This document shows, one piece after another, positions 7,336 through 15,956 of a stretch of 64,000 nt of DNA. A program made the translations under genes and the position numbers. Under the pieces are notes generated by a model. That model was not told where the DNA came from. It saw only the letters and a list, made by a program, of their open reading frames with translations, and did no database searches. The stretch is from Acidobacteriota bacterium. GTDB taxonomy: Bacteria; Acidobacteriota; Thermoanaerobaculia; Multivoradales; Multivoraceae. Each line of letters begins with the position of its first letter. The stretch's first letter is position 1. The stretch spans positions 1-64,000 of the forward strand of contig QQVD01000015.1 in assembly GCA_003388555.1 (NCBI GenBank). The letters are read 5' to 3'.

Positions 7336-8757
7336 TCAGATCGCGTGCAGCCGCAGCGGCAGGCCGTCGCTGGGCTTGGGGATCGGGATCGGCCGCATCC
7401 GCAGCTGGTATCCGGGCGGCAGCTCGATGCGGAAGCGACGCAGGAACTGCAGCAGGAAGGCCTTCACCTGGAGGTCGGCGAAGTGCATGCCGAGGCAGGT
7501 GTGGGCACCGCCGCCGAAGGCGTACCAGGAGTGCGAGTGGCGTTTGTCCTCGCGGCGCTCTCTGGAGAAGCGCTCGGGATCGAAATCGAAGGGCCGGGTC
7601 CAGAACTCGCCGAGGTAGTGGGTCACCAGGGAGCAGACGTTGATCGCCGAGTTGGCCGGGATCTGCACGCCTCCCAGCTCGCAGTCGCGCACCGCGCGGC
7701 GGCCGATGAACGGCACCGGCGGGAAGAGGCGCAGCGCCTCCTTGAACACCCACGAGGTCTGCTCGAGCGCGTCGCGGTCGCTCCACGAGAGGTAGCGCCC
7801 TTCGACCGCGTCCATCTCGCGGCGCAGCCGCTCCTGCCACTCCGGATACTGAGCCAGCGCCCAGGCCATGCTGGTGAGGGAGCTGGTGGTGGTGTCGTGA
7901 GCCGCCATCAGCAGGAAGATCATGTGATCGACGATCTGCTGGTCGTCGAAGGAGTCGCCATCCTCGGTGGTGGCGTGACAGAACTCGCTGAACATGTCGC
8001 GGCCGTCACCCTCGCGTCGCTCCGGGATGCGCTCGGCGAAGAAACGCTCGAGCAGGCGGCGCCCCTGCATTCCCCGCCGGTAGCTGAGCAGCGGCACCTC
8101 GCGCTTGACGATGGCGATCGAGGCCTGCACCGAGTCGACGAAGGCCTCGTTGATGCGGTCCGCCTCGGCGCCGAGCTCGGTGCCGACGAAGACCGCGGCT
8201 CCCAGATCGAGGGTCAGCTGCTTGATCGCGTCGTAGAAGCGCAGCTCGTCGCGGCCGGACCAGCCGTCGAGACCGCGCTCGATCAGCGGATTCATCATGT
8301 CGACGTAGCCGCGCATGGCGTCGGCGCGGAAGGCGATCTGCATGATCTTGCGGTGCACGCGATGCTCTTCGAAGTCGCGCAACATCAGGCCGCGCGCGAA
8401 CAGCTCGCCGATCGCGTGCTGCCAGCCGAGCCGGCTCGAGAAGTTCTTCTCGGCGTCCATCAGCACCGTGCGCACGGCGTCCGGGTGGCCGACGACGAAG
8501 ACCGGATGACCGAACATGCGCAGCCGGAAGTTCGGGCCGTGCTCTGCAGCCATGCCGTGCACCAGCGCACGCGCGTCGCGCACGAAGTCCAGGGTGTGGC
8601 CGACCACGGGCCTGCCGTCGTCGCCGGGGACGCTGTCGTTGCCGCGCAGCGCCGGGTTGGGCACCGCGGAGAGGCGGTTCGCCTGATCGAGGAACGGCGT
8701 CGAGGCGGCGACGGCGCGGCTTTCGTCGGCCGCGGAGGGATGCTCGGCGATGGTCAT
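7336..8757 (-). CDS. Cytochrome P450
   Basis: This 473-residue soluble P450 has no N-terminal membrane anchor. Conserved elements are the I-helix oxygen-activation motif MAAHDTTTSS (around residue 290), the K-helix ExxR in KEALRLFPP, the PERF segment DPERFSRERRED, and the haem-thiolate loop FGGGAHTCLG with Cys421 as iron ligand. The N-terminal half (GRPVVGHTLDFVRDARAL, FGHPVFVVGHPDAVRTVLMD) recalls CYP51/CYP26/CYP120-like families that act on sterols, retinoids or terpenoids. The substrate cannot be fixed from sequence. The gene heads a minus-strand run leading to an alpha/beta acyl-CoA dehydrogenase pair, which favours oxidation of a steroid-like or long-chain lipid. A 14-bp palindrome lies 70-84 bases upstream of the ATG. 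Redox partners were not found nearby. Confidence 0.93.
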   Translation of the reverse strand: MTIAEHPSAADESRAVAASTPFLDQANRLSAVPNPALRGNDSVPGDDGRPVVGHTLDFVRDARALVHGMAAEHGPNFRLRMFGHPVFVVGHPDAVRTVLMDAEKNFSSRLGWQHAIGELFARGLMLRDFEEHRVHRKIMQIAFRADAMRGYVDMMNPLIERGLDGWSGRDELRFYDAIKQLTLDLGAAVFVGTELGAEADRINEAFVDSVQASIAIVKREVPLLSYRRGMQGRRLLERFFAERIPERREGDGRDMFSEFCHATTEDGDSFDDQQIVDHMIFLLMAAHDTTTSSLTSMAWALAQYPEWQERLRREMDAVEGRYLSWSDRDALEQTSWVFKEALRLFPPVPFIGRRAVRDCELGGVQIPANSAINVCSLVTHYLGEFWTRPFDFDPERFSRERREDKRHSHSWYAFGGGAHTCLGMHFADLQVKAFLLQFLRRFRIELPPGYQLRMRPIPIPKPSDGLPLRLHAI

Positions 8758-8827
8758 GACAGTCTCCCCGGCGGTGGGCGGTGAGCCCCGTGATCGGGCT
8801 CGACGCCCTTCGAGTCTCGCCGATAAC

Positions 8828-8841
8828 TGGCCGATCGGTCA
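8828..8841. promoter_or_regulatory. Imperfect palindrome between P450 and bioY (possible TetR-type operator)
   Basis: The 14-mer TGGCCGATCGGTCA has 7-bp arms matching at six positions around an uninterrupted CCGATCGG core. It sits in the 116-base divergent promoter region between the P450 gene and bioY, next to a short AATTTTG tract that is AT-rich for this genome. Position and symmetry suit a repressor site of the TetR class. No regulator gene lies beside it, so this is inference. Confidence 0.35.
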
Positions 8842-8873
8842 ATTTTGTCGGCACGGCGACCGGAGAACGCGCA

Positions 8874-9539
8874 GTGCAGCGAACAGGCGAGCGGGTGGCG
8901 CCATCGCCCCAGGAGTGGAGGAGCGCCGGCTGGCGCCATGCCGGAAGGTCGGCGCTGATCGTCGGCGGTGGCCTGGTCATCGCGCTCGGCGCCAGAGTGA
9001 CCCTGCCGGCGCCGGTCGGCCCGGTGCCGCTGAGCCTGCAGACCTTGGCGCTATGCCTCGTGGCGGGCTGGCTCGGCAGGGTGGACGGGACCCTCAGCGC
9101 GGCGGGATACCTGGTGCTCGGCGCGCTCGGGGCGCCGGTGTTCGCCGACGGTGCGGCGGGTGCCGGGCACCTCGTGGGACCGACGTCCGGCTACCTCTGG
9201 GGCTTCCTGCCGGCCGCCTGGCTCTGCGGTCGCTCGACAGCCGGTGTCCTGCAGCGAGGGCCGCTGCCGCGTCGCGTCGGCCCGGAGGCGCTCCGGCTGC
9301 TGGCGCGGCTGGTGGCCTTCCTGCTCGCCGCCCATGCGGTCGTCCTGCTCTGCGGCGCGACCGGGCTGGTGATCTCGGCGGGTCTCGAGCCGCGGCAGGC
9401 CTTCAGGGCCGGCGTCGCCCCCTTCCTCTGGGGCGCCGGCCTCAAGTCGGGCGTCGCCGCCCTCTTCCTGCTCGCCCTGCCGGCGCGGCGACCGTTCGAG
9501 TCCGACAGCCGGTCGACGGATCGCGCAGGCCTCCGCTGA
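8874..9539 (+). CDS. bioY: BioY-family biotin transporter S component
   Basis: BioY is the substrate-binding membrane subunit of ECF-type biotin uptake and can sometimes act alone. The signature runs GARVTLPAPVGPVPLSLQTL, then LCLVAGWLGRVDGTLSAAGY, LGALGAPVFADGAAG and LVGPTSGYLWGF, the typical first half of BioY. Two or three C-terminal helices follow, including LLARLVAFLLAAHAVVLLCG and a WGAGLKSGVAALFLL stretch. I choose GTG 8874 (221 residues) because GGAG lies eight bases upstream and it leaves the palindromic site outside the gene. GTG 8781 would add 31 residues with no membrane or family features. No EcfA/EcfT genes are adjacent. It is divergent from the P450 gene. Confidence 0.85.
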   Translation: MQRTGERVAPSPQEWRSAGWRHAGRSALIVGGGLVIALGARVTLPAPVGPVPLSLQTLALCLVAGWLGRVDGTLSAAGYLVLGALGAPVFADGAAGAGHLVGPTSGYLWGFLPAAWLCGRSTAGVLQRGPLPRRVGPEALRLLARLVAFLLAAHAVVLLCGATGLVISAGLEPRQAFRAGVAPFLWGAGLKSGVAALFLLALPARRPFESDSRSTDRAGLR

Positions 9540-9609
9540 CCGCGACGCTGCGATTCGGGCGGCTCCCCAGCGCACGGGAGCCGCTGGAGATCGGCCGGCC
9601 AGAGTCGAT

Positions 9610-9641
9610 GATCCGTCGATCCGTCGATCCGTCGATCCGTA
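9610..9641. repeat. Four tandem 8-bp repeats (GATCCGTC)
   Basis: Four consecutive copies of GATCCGTC, the last ending in A, lie in the gap between bioY and the convergent serine-hydrolase gene, just beyond the latter's stop. The array is too short to be a CRISPR. It looks like replication-slippage microrepeats; no function is inferred. Confidence 0.85.
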
Positions 9642-9646
9642 GAGGG

Positions 9647-10999
9647 TCAGTCGACGATCGCCTGGTAGGTCAGCTGGCGGAAGTCGGAGCCCTGGGTGGT
9701 GCGGTGGGGGAGGATCTGCACCATGAAGATGCCGATCAGCTCCTCCTCGGGGTCGATCCAGAAGCGGGTGCCGGCGGCGCCGCCCCAGTTGTACTCGCCG
9801 TCGGAGCCGAGCTCGCCGATGTCGCCCTGATCCATCGCCACGGCGACGCCGAGGCCGAAGCCGTAGCCGCTGCGACCCATGCCCATCGGCACGTCACCGA
9901 GCGAGTTGCGGCTCATCAGCTCGACCGACTTGGGCGACAGGATGCGGACCCCGTCGAGCTCGCCGCCGTTGAGCAGCATCTGGCAGAAGCGCAGGTAGTC
10001 GCCGGCGGTCGACACGAGTCCGCCGCCGCCGCTCGGCGCGCCCGGCCGCGACAGGAAGCCGCGTGAGGTCATCGCCGGGGCCGGCTCGATCGCCTTCGAA
10101 TCGTTGGCCTGCAGGAACGCCTCTGGACCGTCGGCGGCTCCCACGGGCCGGTAGAGCTGGGCGAAGCGGTCGAGCTTCTCCTCGGGCACCCAGAAGTCGG
10201 TGTCGTCCATACCGAGCGGCGCGAACAGGCGCTGCTTCAGGAACTCGTCGAACGGCATGCCGGAGGTCACCTCGACGAGGCGCCCGAGCACGTCGATGGC
10301 GACGCTGTAGTGCCACCTGGTGCCGGGCTCGAACTGCAGCGGGATCTCGCCGAGCTTGGTGACGAAGTGCTCGAGGTCACGATCGGCGAACAGGATGCCG
10401 GCGTTGCGGTACATCGCGTCGACCGGGGTGTTGCCGAAGATCCCGTAGGTGAAGCCAGCGGTGAAGTTGAGCAGCTGCTTGATGGTCACCGGGCCCTTCG
10501 GCTTGCGGGTGGCGCCCTCCTCGCCCTCGCCGTCGGCAGTCAGGGTCATCACCTCGAGGTCGGCGAGCTGCGGGATGTACTTGCCGATCGGGTCGTTGAG
10601 GAAGAACTTGCCCTCTTCGTAGAGCATCATCACCGCGACGGCGGTGATCGGCTTGGTCATCGAGTAGATGCGGAAGATCGTGTCCTCGGTCATCGGTACG
10701 CCGCTCTCACGGTCGGCCTCGCCCCAGGTCTCGAAGTACGCCACCTCGCCGCGTCGCGCGATGAGGCCCAGCGCGCCCGCCATCTCCTCGCGCTCGAGGT
10801 ACTCCTGCATCCTGGCGTCGATGCGCGCCAGGCGCTCGGACGACAGGCCGACCTCCTCGGGCTCGACCGTGGTCAGTGCCTGAGCGTCGACCGCCGCGGT
10901 GTTGGTGGCCAGAGCGGCGCCGGCCGTGAGGAAGCCGACGAGTGCGGTGGTGGAGAGCAGCAGCGAGGCTGCGCCCCGGAGCTGGATGGATCGGGACAT
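9647..10999 (-). CDS. Secreted serine hydrolase, beta-lactamase class C/esterase VIII family
   Basis: This 450-residue protein has an N-terminal signal sequence (residues 8-32, LLLSTTALVGFLTAGAALA). The class C beta-lactamase/penicillin-binding fold begins near residue 45. The catalytic S-x-x-K is SMTK (Ser113-Lys116) and the tyrosine motif is YSV (Tyr231), as in family VIII esterases and D-aminopeptidase-like hydrolases rather than the YAN of true AmpC enzymes. The C-terminus includes GFGLGVAVAMD, NWGGAAGTRFWIDP and IFMVQILPH, usual in this family. An ATG with GGAG seven bases upstream gives the start. It probably hydrolyses an ester or amide in the periplasm; resistance activity is unlikely. 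It is monocistronic and convergent with bioY. Confidence 0.9.
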   Translation of the reverse strand: MSRSIQLRGAASLLLSTTALVGFLTAGAALATNTAAVDAQALTTVEPEEVGLSSERLARIDARMQEYLEREEMAGALGLIARRGEVAYFETWGEADRESGVPMTEDTIFRIYSMTKPITAVAVMMLYEEGKFFLNDPIGKYIPQLADLEVMTLTADGEGEEGATRKPKGPVTIKQLLNFTAGFTYGIFGNTPVDAMYRNAGILFADRDLEHFVTKLGEIPLQFEPGTRWHYSVAIDVLGRLVEVTSGMPFDEFLKQRLFAPLGMDDTDFWVPEEKLDRFAQLYRPVGAADGPEAFLQANDSKAIEPAPAMTSRGFLSRPGAPSGGGGLVSTAGDYLRFCQMLLNGGELDGVRILSPKSVELMSRNSLGDVPMGMGRSGYGFGLGVAVAMDQGDIGELGSDGEYNWGGAAGTRFWIDPEEELIGIFMVQILPHRTTQGSDFRQLTYQAIVD

Positions 11000-11141
11000 G
11001 TGAGGGCTCCTCGAGGACGGGGGACAGGGGTCGCGCGCTCGGACGCGCAGGCGGAGGCGACAGCAGCTTTGATTGGAACAGGGCGATCCTAGCCGAGCGT
11101 CCGGCCTTTAGACTGCACCGGAACTGACCATCGGAGGCCCC

Positions 11142-14100
11142 GTGACGCTCGAACCGAATCCCCCCGAACGCCGCTCCAGACTCCTGTGGGCCGCCGCCCT
11201 CGCCGTCGCTCTGGCGCCCGCGGCCGGAGCCCTGGCCGAGGACTCACCGTCCCTCACCGCCGACGAGAGCTATGCCGGACTGGCGGTCCGCCACCTCGGG
11301 CCTGCCCTGATGTCCGGCCGCATCGCCGACATCGCCCTGCACCCCGACGATCCGTCGACCTGGTACGTCGCCGTCGGCTCGGGCGGAGTCTGGAAGACGA
11401 CGAACGCCGGCACCACGATCGAGCCGATCTTCGAGGGCCAGGGCTCCTACTCGATCGGCTGCGTGACGGTCGACCCGAACCAGCCGGAGGTGATCTGGGT
11501 GGGAACCGGCGAGAACGTCAGCGGCCGGCACGTGGCCTTCGGCGACGGCGTCTACCGCAGCCTCGACGGCGGCGCCACCTGGCGCAACATGGGTCTGCGC
11601 AGCAGCGAGCACATCTCGAGGATCCTGGTCGATCCGCGCGACTCCGACGTGGTGCTGGTGGCCTCGGAGGGTCCGCTGTGGAGCTCGGGCGGAGAACGCG
11701 GCGTCTTCCGCTCGCTCGATCGTGGCGAGAGCTGGGAGCCGGTGCTCGAGATCTCGCCCGACACCGGCGTCGCCTCGCTGGTGCGCGACCCGTCCGATCC
11801 GGACGTGCTGCTCGCGGCGACGTACCAGCGGCGGCGCACGGTCTGGTCGCTGCTCGCCGGCGGGCCCGAGTCGGGGATCTGGAAGTCGACCGACGGAGGT
11901 GACAGCTGGCGCGAGGTGACGGTCGGTCTGCCGCAGGGGGACATGGGCAAGATCGGCCTGGCGATCGCACCGCAGGATCCGCGCGTCGCCTACGCGACCA
12001 TCGAGGCGGCGCCCGAAGAGGCCGGCTTCTACCGCTCGCTCGACGGCGGCGAGACGTGGGAGCGCCGCAACGGCTACCACAGCGGCGGCACCGGCCCGCA
12101 CTACTACCAGGAGATCTTCGCCTCGCCGCACCGGCTGGGTCGGGTGTACCAGATGGACGTGTTCATCCACGTCACCGAGGACGGCGGCGCGACGTTCCGC
12201 CGCGTCGACGGCGGTCAGGACAAGCACAGCGACAACCACGCTCTGGCCTTCTCGCCCCACGACCCCGACTACCTGCTCGCCGGGACAGACGCCGGTCTCT
12301 ACGAGAGTTTCGACCTCGGCCGCACCTGGAAGTTCGTCACCAACCTGCCCGTGACCCAGATCTACAAGGCGGCGGTGGACGACGACTTCCCGACCTACCA
12401 CATGCTCGGCGGCACCCAGGACAACGGCACCATCTACGGTCCGGCGCGCAGCTTCAACCAGCACGGGGTGCGCGACCAGGATTGGAGCGTTCCGTACGGC
12501 GCCGACGGCTACGACGCGGCGATCGAGCCGGGCAACCCCGACGTGCTCTACGTGTCGTGGCAGCAGGGCCACCCGCTGCGCTTCGACCGACGCACCGGTG
12601 AGCTGGTCGACATCCAGCCGCAGCCGGCGCCGGGAGATCCACCGGAGCGGTTCAACTGGGACGCGCCCATCCGCATCTCGCCGCACGCTCCGCAGCGCCT
12701 CTACTACGGCTCGCAGCGGCTGTGGCGCTCCGACGACCGCGGCGACTCGTGGCAGGCGCTGTCGGGCGATCTGACCCGCGGCGACCTGCGTTACGAGCTG
12801 CCGGTCGACGGTCGTCGGCGCAGCATCGACGCCCTGTGGGGCAACACCGCGATGTCGGTCTACGCCACTCTGACGTCGATCGACGAGTCGCCCCTGGTCG
12901 AGGGCCTGCTCTACGTCGGCAGCGACGACGGGCTGATCCAGGTCAGCGAGGACGGTGGCGCCACGTGGCGCCGGGCCGGCCTCGGCCCGGCGGTGCCCGA
13001 GCGCGCCTTCGTCAACCAGGTGCGCGCGTCGCTGCACGACCCCGACACCGTCTTCGCCGCCCTCGACAACCACAAGGAGGGCGACTACCGGCCCTACCTG
13101 CTGCGCAGCACCGACCGCGGACGCACCTGGACCTCGCTGTCCGCGGACCTCGGAGAGCGGGATCTCGTCTGGGCGCTGGAGCAGGACCACGTCGACCCAG
13201 AGCTGCTCTTCCTCGGCGCCGAGTTCGGGCTCTACTTCAGCCTCGACGGAGGCGGCCACTGGCAGCGCGTCGCCGGCTCGCCACACCTCGCCTTCCGCGA
13301 TCTCGAGATCCAGCGGCGTGAGAACGACCTGGTCGCGGCCTCCTTCGGCCGTGGCTTCTACGTGCTCGACGACTACACGCCACTGCGCGCGATCGATCAG
13401 GCGGCGCTCGATGCGCCGGCGACCCTATTCCCGGTGCGCGACACGCTCTGGTTCGTGCCCGAGCTCGAGCTGCAGAACCGCGACGAGGGATCGAAGGGCA
13501 GCGACTACTGGTCGGCGGAGAACCCGCCGTACGGCGCCTTGCTCACCTACCACCTGTCGTCGCCGCCGCGCGGCGCCTCGGCGCAGCGCCGCGAGCGAGA
13601 GCAGGCCCTCGATCCGCAGGCCGACGTGCCGTTGCCGGATCTGGAGACCCTGCGCGCCGAGCGCAGCGAGCCGGCGGTGCGTCACCTGATCACGGTGCGC
13701 GACGACTCGGGCGAGGTGGTGCGGCGGCTCGAGGTCCCGGGTGAAGCCGGATTCCACCGCGTCGCCTGGGACCTCCGTCTGCCGGACTACGAGCCGGTCC
13801 GCCTGGAGACCCCGGGCGACCTGCCTCCGTGGTACTCGCCGCCGGTCGGCCCGCTGGTGCCGCCGGGACGCTACACGGCGCGACTGTCGCGCGTCTCGCG
13901 TGGCCAGGAGGTGGCGCTGGGCGAGGAGCGGTCGTTCGAGCTGAAGCCGATCTTCGAGCCGGCGGTCGAGCCGGCGGATCCGTCCGAGATCCTCACCTTC
14001 CAGCGGCGCACCGGCGCCCTCTACCAGAAGGCCAGCGGAGCCGCTCTCGAGCTAGCTCGCGCCGGCGAGCGTCTCGATCATCTGGAAGCGGCGATCGTGC

Positions 14101-14447
14101 AGGGACCAGGGGTCGCGCTGGAGCTGCTCGAGTCGGTGCATTCGCTACATGCTGCCGTGGCCAGGTTGGAGATCGACCTCGTCGGCGACGACCTGCTGCG
14201 CTCGCTCCAGGAGCCCAGCCGTCCTTCGATCCTGGGTCGACTCGGTACCGTGATCGGGGGTCACTGGTCGTCACGTCAGGGTCCGACCCGGACCCACCGC
14301 GAGAGCTTCGCCGTGGCCGAGGCTGCGTACGCCGCGATCGAACCGACGATCCGCTCGCTGCTGGAGGACGAGCTGCCGGAGCTCGAGCGGGCCGCCGCCG
14401 AGCAGGGGGCCCGCTGGACGCCCGGCCGCCGGCTGGATGGCCGCTAG
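11142..14447 (+). CDS. Secreted sortilin/BNR-like beta-propeller protein
   Basis: This 1101-residue exported protein has a signal peptide at residues 12-33 (LLWAAALAVALAPAAGALA). The body is a beta-propeller built on Asp-box repeats: at least ten S-x-D-x-G-x-[ST]-[WF] motifs are visible, including SLDGGATWRN, SLDRGESWEP, STDGGDSWRE, SDDRGDSWQA and SLDGGGHWQR. This is the arrangement of bacterial VPS10/sortilin-like glycosyl-hydrolase-type proteins (COG4447-like). A C-terminal region from about residue 860 adds a beta-sandwich-like segment (GEAGFHRVAWDLRLPDYEP) and helices. The start is GTG 11142, preceded by CGGAGG. Such proteins are abundant in Acidobacteriota and Bacteroidota and are presumed to bind or hydrolyse extracellular polymers. 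No catalytic acid was identified. Confidence 0.88.
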   Translation: MTLEPNPPERRSRLLWAAALAVALAPAAGALAEDSPSLTADESYAGLAVRHLGPALMSGRIADIALHPDDPSTWYVAVGSGGVWKTTNAGTTIEPIFEGQGSYSIGCVTVDPNQPEVIWVGTGENVSGRHVAFGDGVYRSLDGGATWRNMGLRSSEHISRILVDPRDSDVVLVASEGPLWSSGGERGVFRSLDRGESWEPVLEISPDTGVASLVRDPSDPDVLLAATYQRRRTVWSLLAGGPESGIWKSTDGGDSWREVTVGLPQGDMGKIGLAIAPQDPRVAYATIEAAPEEAGFYRSLDGGETWERRNGYHSGGTGPHYYQEIFASPHRLGRVYQMDVFIHVTEDGGATFRRVDGGQDKHSDNHALAFSPHDPDYLLAGTDAGLYESFDLGRTWKFVTNLPVTQIYKAAVDDDFPTYHMLGGTQDNGTIYGPARSFNQHGVRDQDWSVPYGADGYDAAIEPGNPDVLYVSWQQGHPLRFDRRTGELVDIQPQPAPGDPPERFNWDAPIRISPHAPQRLYYGSQRLWRSDDRGDSWQALSGDLTRGDLRYELPVDGRRRSIDALWGNTAMSVYATLTSIDESPLVEGLLYVGSDDGLIQVSEDGGATWRRAGLGPAVPERAFVNQVRASLHDPDTVFAALDNHKEGDYRPYLLRSTDRGRTWTSLSADLGERDLVWALEQDHVDPELLFLGAEFGLYFSLDGGGHWQRVAGSPHLAFRDLEIQRRENDLVAASFGRGFYVLDDYTPLRAIDQAALDAPATLFPVRDTLWFVPELELQNRDEGSKGSDYWSAENPPYGALLTYHLSSPPRGASAQRREREQALDPQADVPLPDLETLRAERSEPAVRHLITVRDDSGEVVRRLEVPGEAGFHRVAWDLRLPDYEPVRLETPGDLPPWYSPPVGPLVPPGRYTARLSRVSRGQEVALGEERSFELKPIFEPAVEPADPSEILTFQRRTGALYQKASGAALELARAGERLDHLEAAIVQGPGVALELLESVHSLHAAVARLEIDLVGDDLLRSLQEPSRPSILGRLGTVIGGHWSSRQGPTRTHRESFAVAEAAYAAIEPTIRSLLEDELPELERAAAEQGARWTPGRRLDGR

Positions 14448-14774
14448 CGGGTCTCGCGGCGCGCCGCAGATCCGCCGCCGGCTCTGTGCCGAAGACGACG
14501 AGCGTGCGCGGGGTCGAAGGGCCTGCGCAGGGGTGCTGTAGACTGACCGCGACTTCCGCCCCGGATCGAAGGTCGGTCCTCCGCAGAGTCCTTCTCGTCC
14601 TTCTCGTCCTTCTCGCCGATCCCGGCGATCCCGTCGAAGGCTCCGGAGACCGGCTCAGGTGTCGCCGCCGCCAGTGCGGCGGACGCCGCCGACCGAGAAG
14701 GGGAGGAGACGATTCGCCCCCTCCGGCGCCGCGCTCCGGAGGTCAGGGGCCGAGGAAAAGCGACGACTCGATCC
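14448..14774. other. Intergenic leader upstream of the Mrp operon
   Basis: These 327 bases separate the propeller gene from the antiporter operon, both on the plus strand, and presumably hold a terminator and the operon promoter. The segment ctgtagactgacc (near 14536) could contain a -10-like element. Three 9-bp repeats occur at 14589-14615. No open frame with coding character and no clear riboswitch fold was found. Confidence 0.4.
14589..14615. repeat. Three tandem 9-bp repeats (TCCTTCTCG)
   Basis: Three perfect consecutive copies of TCCTTCTCG lie in the leader of the antiporter operon, about 160 bases before its first gene. The strand is pyrimidine-rich here, unlike its surroundings. It may be simple slippage or may affect leader RNA; nothing more can be said. 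Confidence 0.8.
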
Positions 14775-15269
14775 GTGCGTTCCCAACTCCCGCTCGCGTT
14801 CCTGTTGATCCTCGCCTGGGCGGCGCTCTCAGGGCACTACAGCCTGAAGCCGCTGATCTTCGTCCTGGGAGTGGCATCGATCGCGCTGGTGCTGTCGCTC
14901 TACTCCCGCCTGCTCGCGGCGGTCGGTGTGCCGCCGATCCACCCGCAGCTGCTCGGCATGACGCTGCGCGCACCGCGCTTCCTCTGGACGATGGCCCGGC
15001 TGGTGGTGAAGGCCAACCTCAGGGTGACCCGTCTGCTGCTCGATCCGCGCGTCGACACCGAGCCGCGCATCCTGCGCATGAAGGTGGGCCCGCGCACCGA
15101 TCTGGGGCAGTTCCTCTACGCCAACGCCATCACCCTGACTCCTGGAACCGTGACCCTCGACGTACGGCGTGGTGAGGTGCTGGTGCATGCCCTCGGACCG
15201 ATCTCGGCCGAGTCGGTGGTCTCGGGCGAGCTCGACCGCGCGGTGCGTCGTCTCGAGGGGGCGCTCTGA
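14775..15269 (+). CDS. mrpE: Mrp/Mnh cation antiporter subunit E
   Basis: MrpE is a small membrane subunit of the multi-subunit Na+(or K+)/H+ antiporter. The 164-residue product has two or three N-terminal helices (LPLAFLLILAWAALSGHYS, LKPLIFVLGVASIALVLSLYSRLL). The MnhE hallmarks follow: PRFLWTMARLVVKANLRVTRLLLDP, then FLYANAITLTPGTVTLDVRRGEVLVHAL. The start is GTG 14775. Its stop overlaps the mrpF ATG by one base (TGATG). It is the first of ten genes in this operon. Confidence 0.94.
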   Translation: MRSQLPLAFLLILAWAALSGHYSLKPLIFVLGVASIALVLSLYSRLLAAVGVPPIHPQLLGMTLRAPRFLWTMARLVVKANLRVTRLLLDPRVDTEPRILRMKVGPRTDLGQFLYANAITLTPGTVTLDVRRGEVLVHALGPISAESVVSGELDRAVRRLEGAL

Positions 15270-15565
15270 TGTTCGCGGTGGCGATGGCGGCGGTGGTGAT
15301 CACGCTGCTGCTGGCCCTGATCCGCGTGTGGCGCGGCCCGACCGCTTTCGACCGGCTGCTGGCCGCCAACATGGTGGGCACCAAGACGGTGCTGCTCATC
15401 GCGGTCAGCGGCTTCCTCCTGGGGCGACCGGACTTCCTCGATCTGGCGCTGCTCTACACCCTGGTGAACTTCATCGGCGTCATCGCCGTCTGCCGCTTCG
15501 CCCGCTTCGGTTCCCTCGCAGACGACTCCCGTCGTCTGCCCCTGCGCGACCCCGACCGTTCCTGA
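15269..15565 (+). CDS. mrpF: Mrp/Mnh cation antiporter subunit F
   Basis: The 98-residue MrpF has three membrane helices. The family core is LALIRVWRGPTAFDRLLAAN, then GTKTVLLIAVSGFLLGRPDFLDLAL and LLYTLVNFIGVIAVCRFAR, where RGPxxxDRLLAxN and the internal Asp are conserved. It sits between mrpE and mrpG with a one-base overlap upstream, the usual E-F-G order, and acts within the inner-membrane Mrp complex. The length is normal for the family. Confidence 0.94.
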   Translation: MFAVAMAAVVITLLLALIRVWRGPTAFDRLLAANMVGTKTVLLIAVSGFLLGRPDFLDLALLYTLVNFIGVIAVCRFARFGSLADDSRRLPLRDPDRS

Positions 15566-15584
15566 GCGAGAAGGAGTAGAGAGA

Positions 15585-15956
15585 GTGGGAGCGGGAATCG
15601 ACCTGGTGCTCGACGTGGCCTCGTGGGTCCTCCTGGTCGCCGGCGGCTCGTTCTGCGTCATCGGTGGAATCGGGGTCGTGCGCTTCCCCGACTTCTACAC
15701 CAGGGTGCATGCCGCTGGCGTCACCGACACCCTGGGCGCCGGAGCGATGCTGGCCGGTCTGGCACTGCAGGCCGGCTTCGGCAACGTGGCCGTCAAGCTG
15801 CTGCTGGTCGCCCTCTTCCTCTTCGCCACCAGCCCCATCGCCACACACGCGCTGGTCAAGGCGGCCTACGCACGCGGCGTCGCGCTCGATCTGCCCCTGC
15901 CGAGAGAGGCCGCGGACCCCGACGCGGCTGGCGCCGGCGACGAGGAGGCTTCGTGA
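15585..15956 (+). CDS. mrpG: Mrp/Mnh cation antiporter subunit G
   Basis: The 123-residue MrpG shows the classic VRFPDFYTRVHAAGVTDTLGAG signature between the first and second helices, and LFLFATSPIATHALVKAAYARG in the third. GTG 15585 follows AAGGAG by eight bases. A hydrophilic Asp/Ala/Glu-rich tail ends the protein and overlaps the next start by one base. MrpG is an inner-membrane accessory subunit required for assembly of the antiporter. Confidence 0.94.
   Translation: MGAGIDLVLDVASWVLLVAGGSFCVIGGIGVVRFPDFYTRVHAAGVTDTLGAGAMLAGLALQAGFGNVAVKLLLVALFLFATSPIATHALVKAAYARGVALDLPLPREAADPDAAGAGDEEAS

Noticed and set aside
7345-8784. 479-codon plus-strand open frame over the P450
   Set aside because: The minus-strand P450 has all diagnostic motifs; the opposite frame has none.
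9610-9641. CRISPR array
   Set aside because: Repeat units are 8 bp with no spacers, and no cas genes are present.
11244-13286. 680-codon minus-strand open frame opposite the beta-propeller gene
   Set aside because: Its composition mirrors the sense strand, it shows no motif, and the sense protein is well supported by Asp-box repeats.
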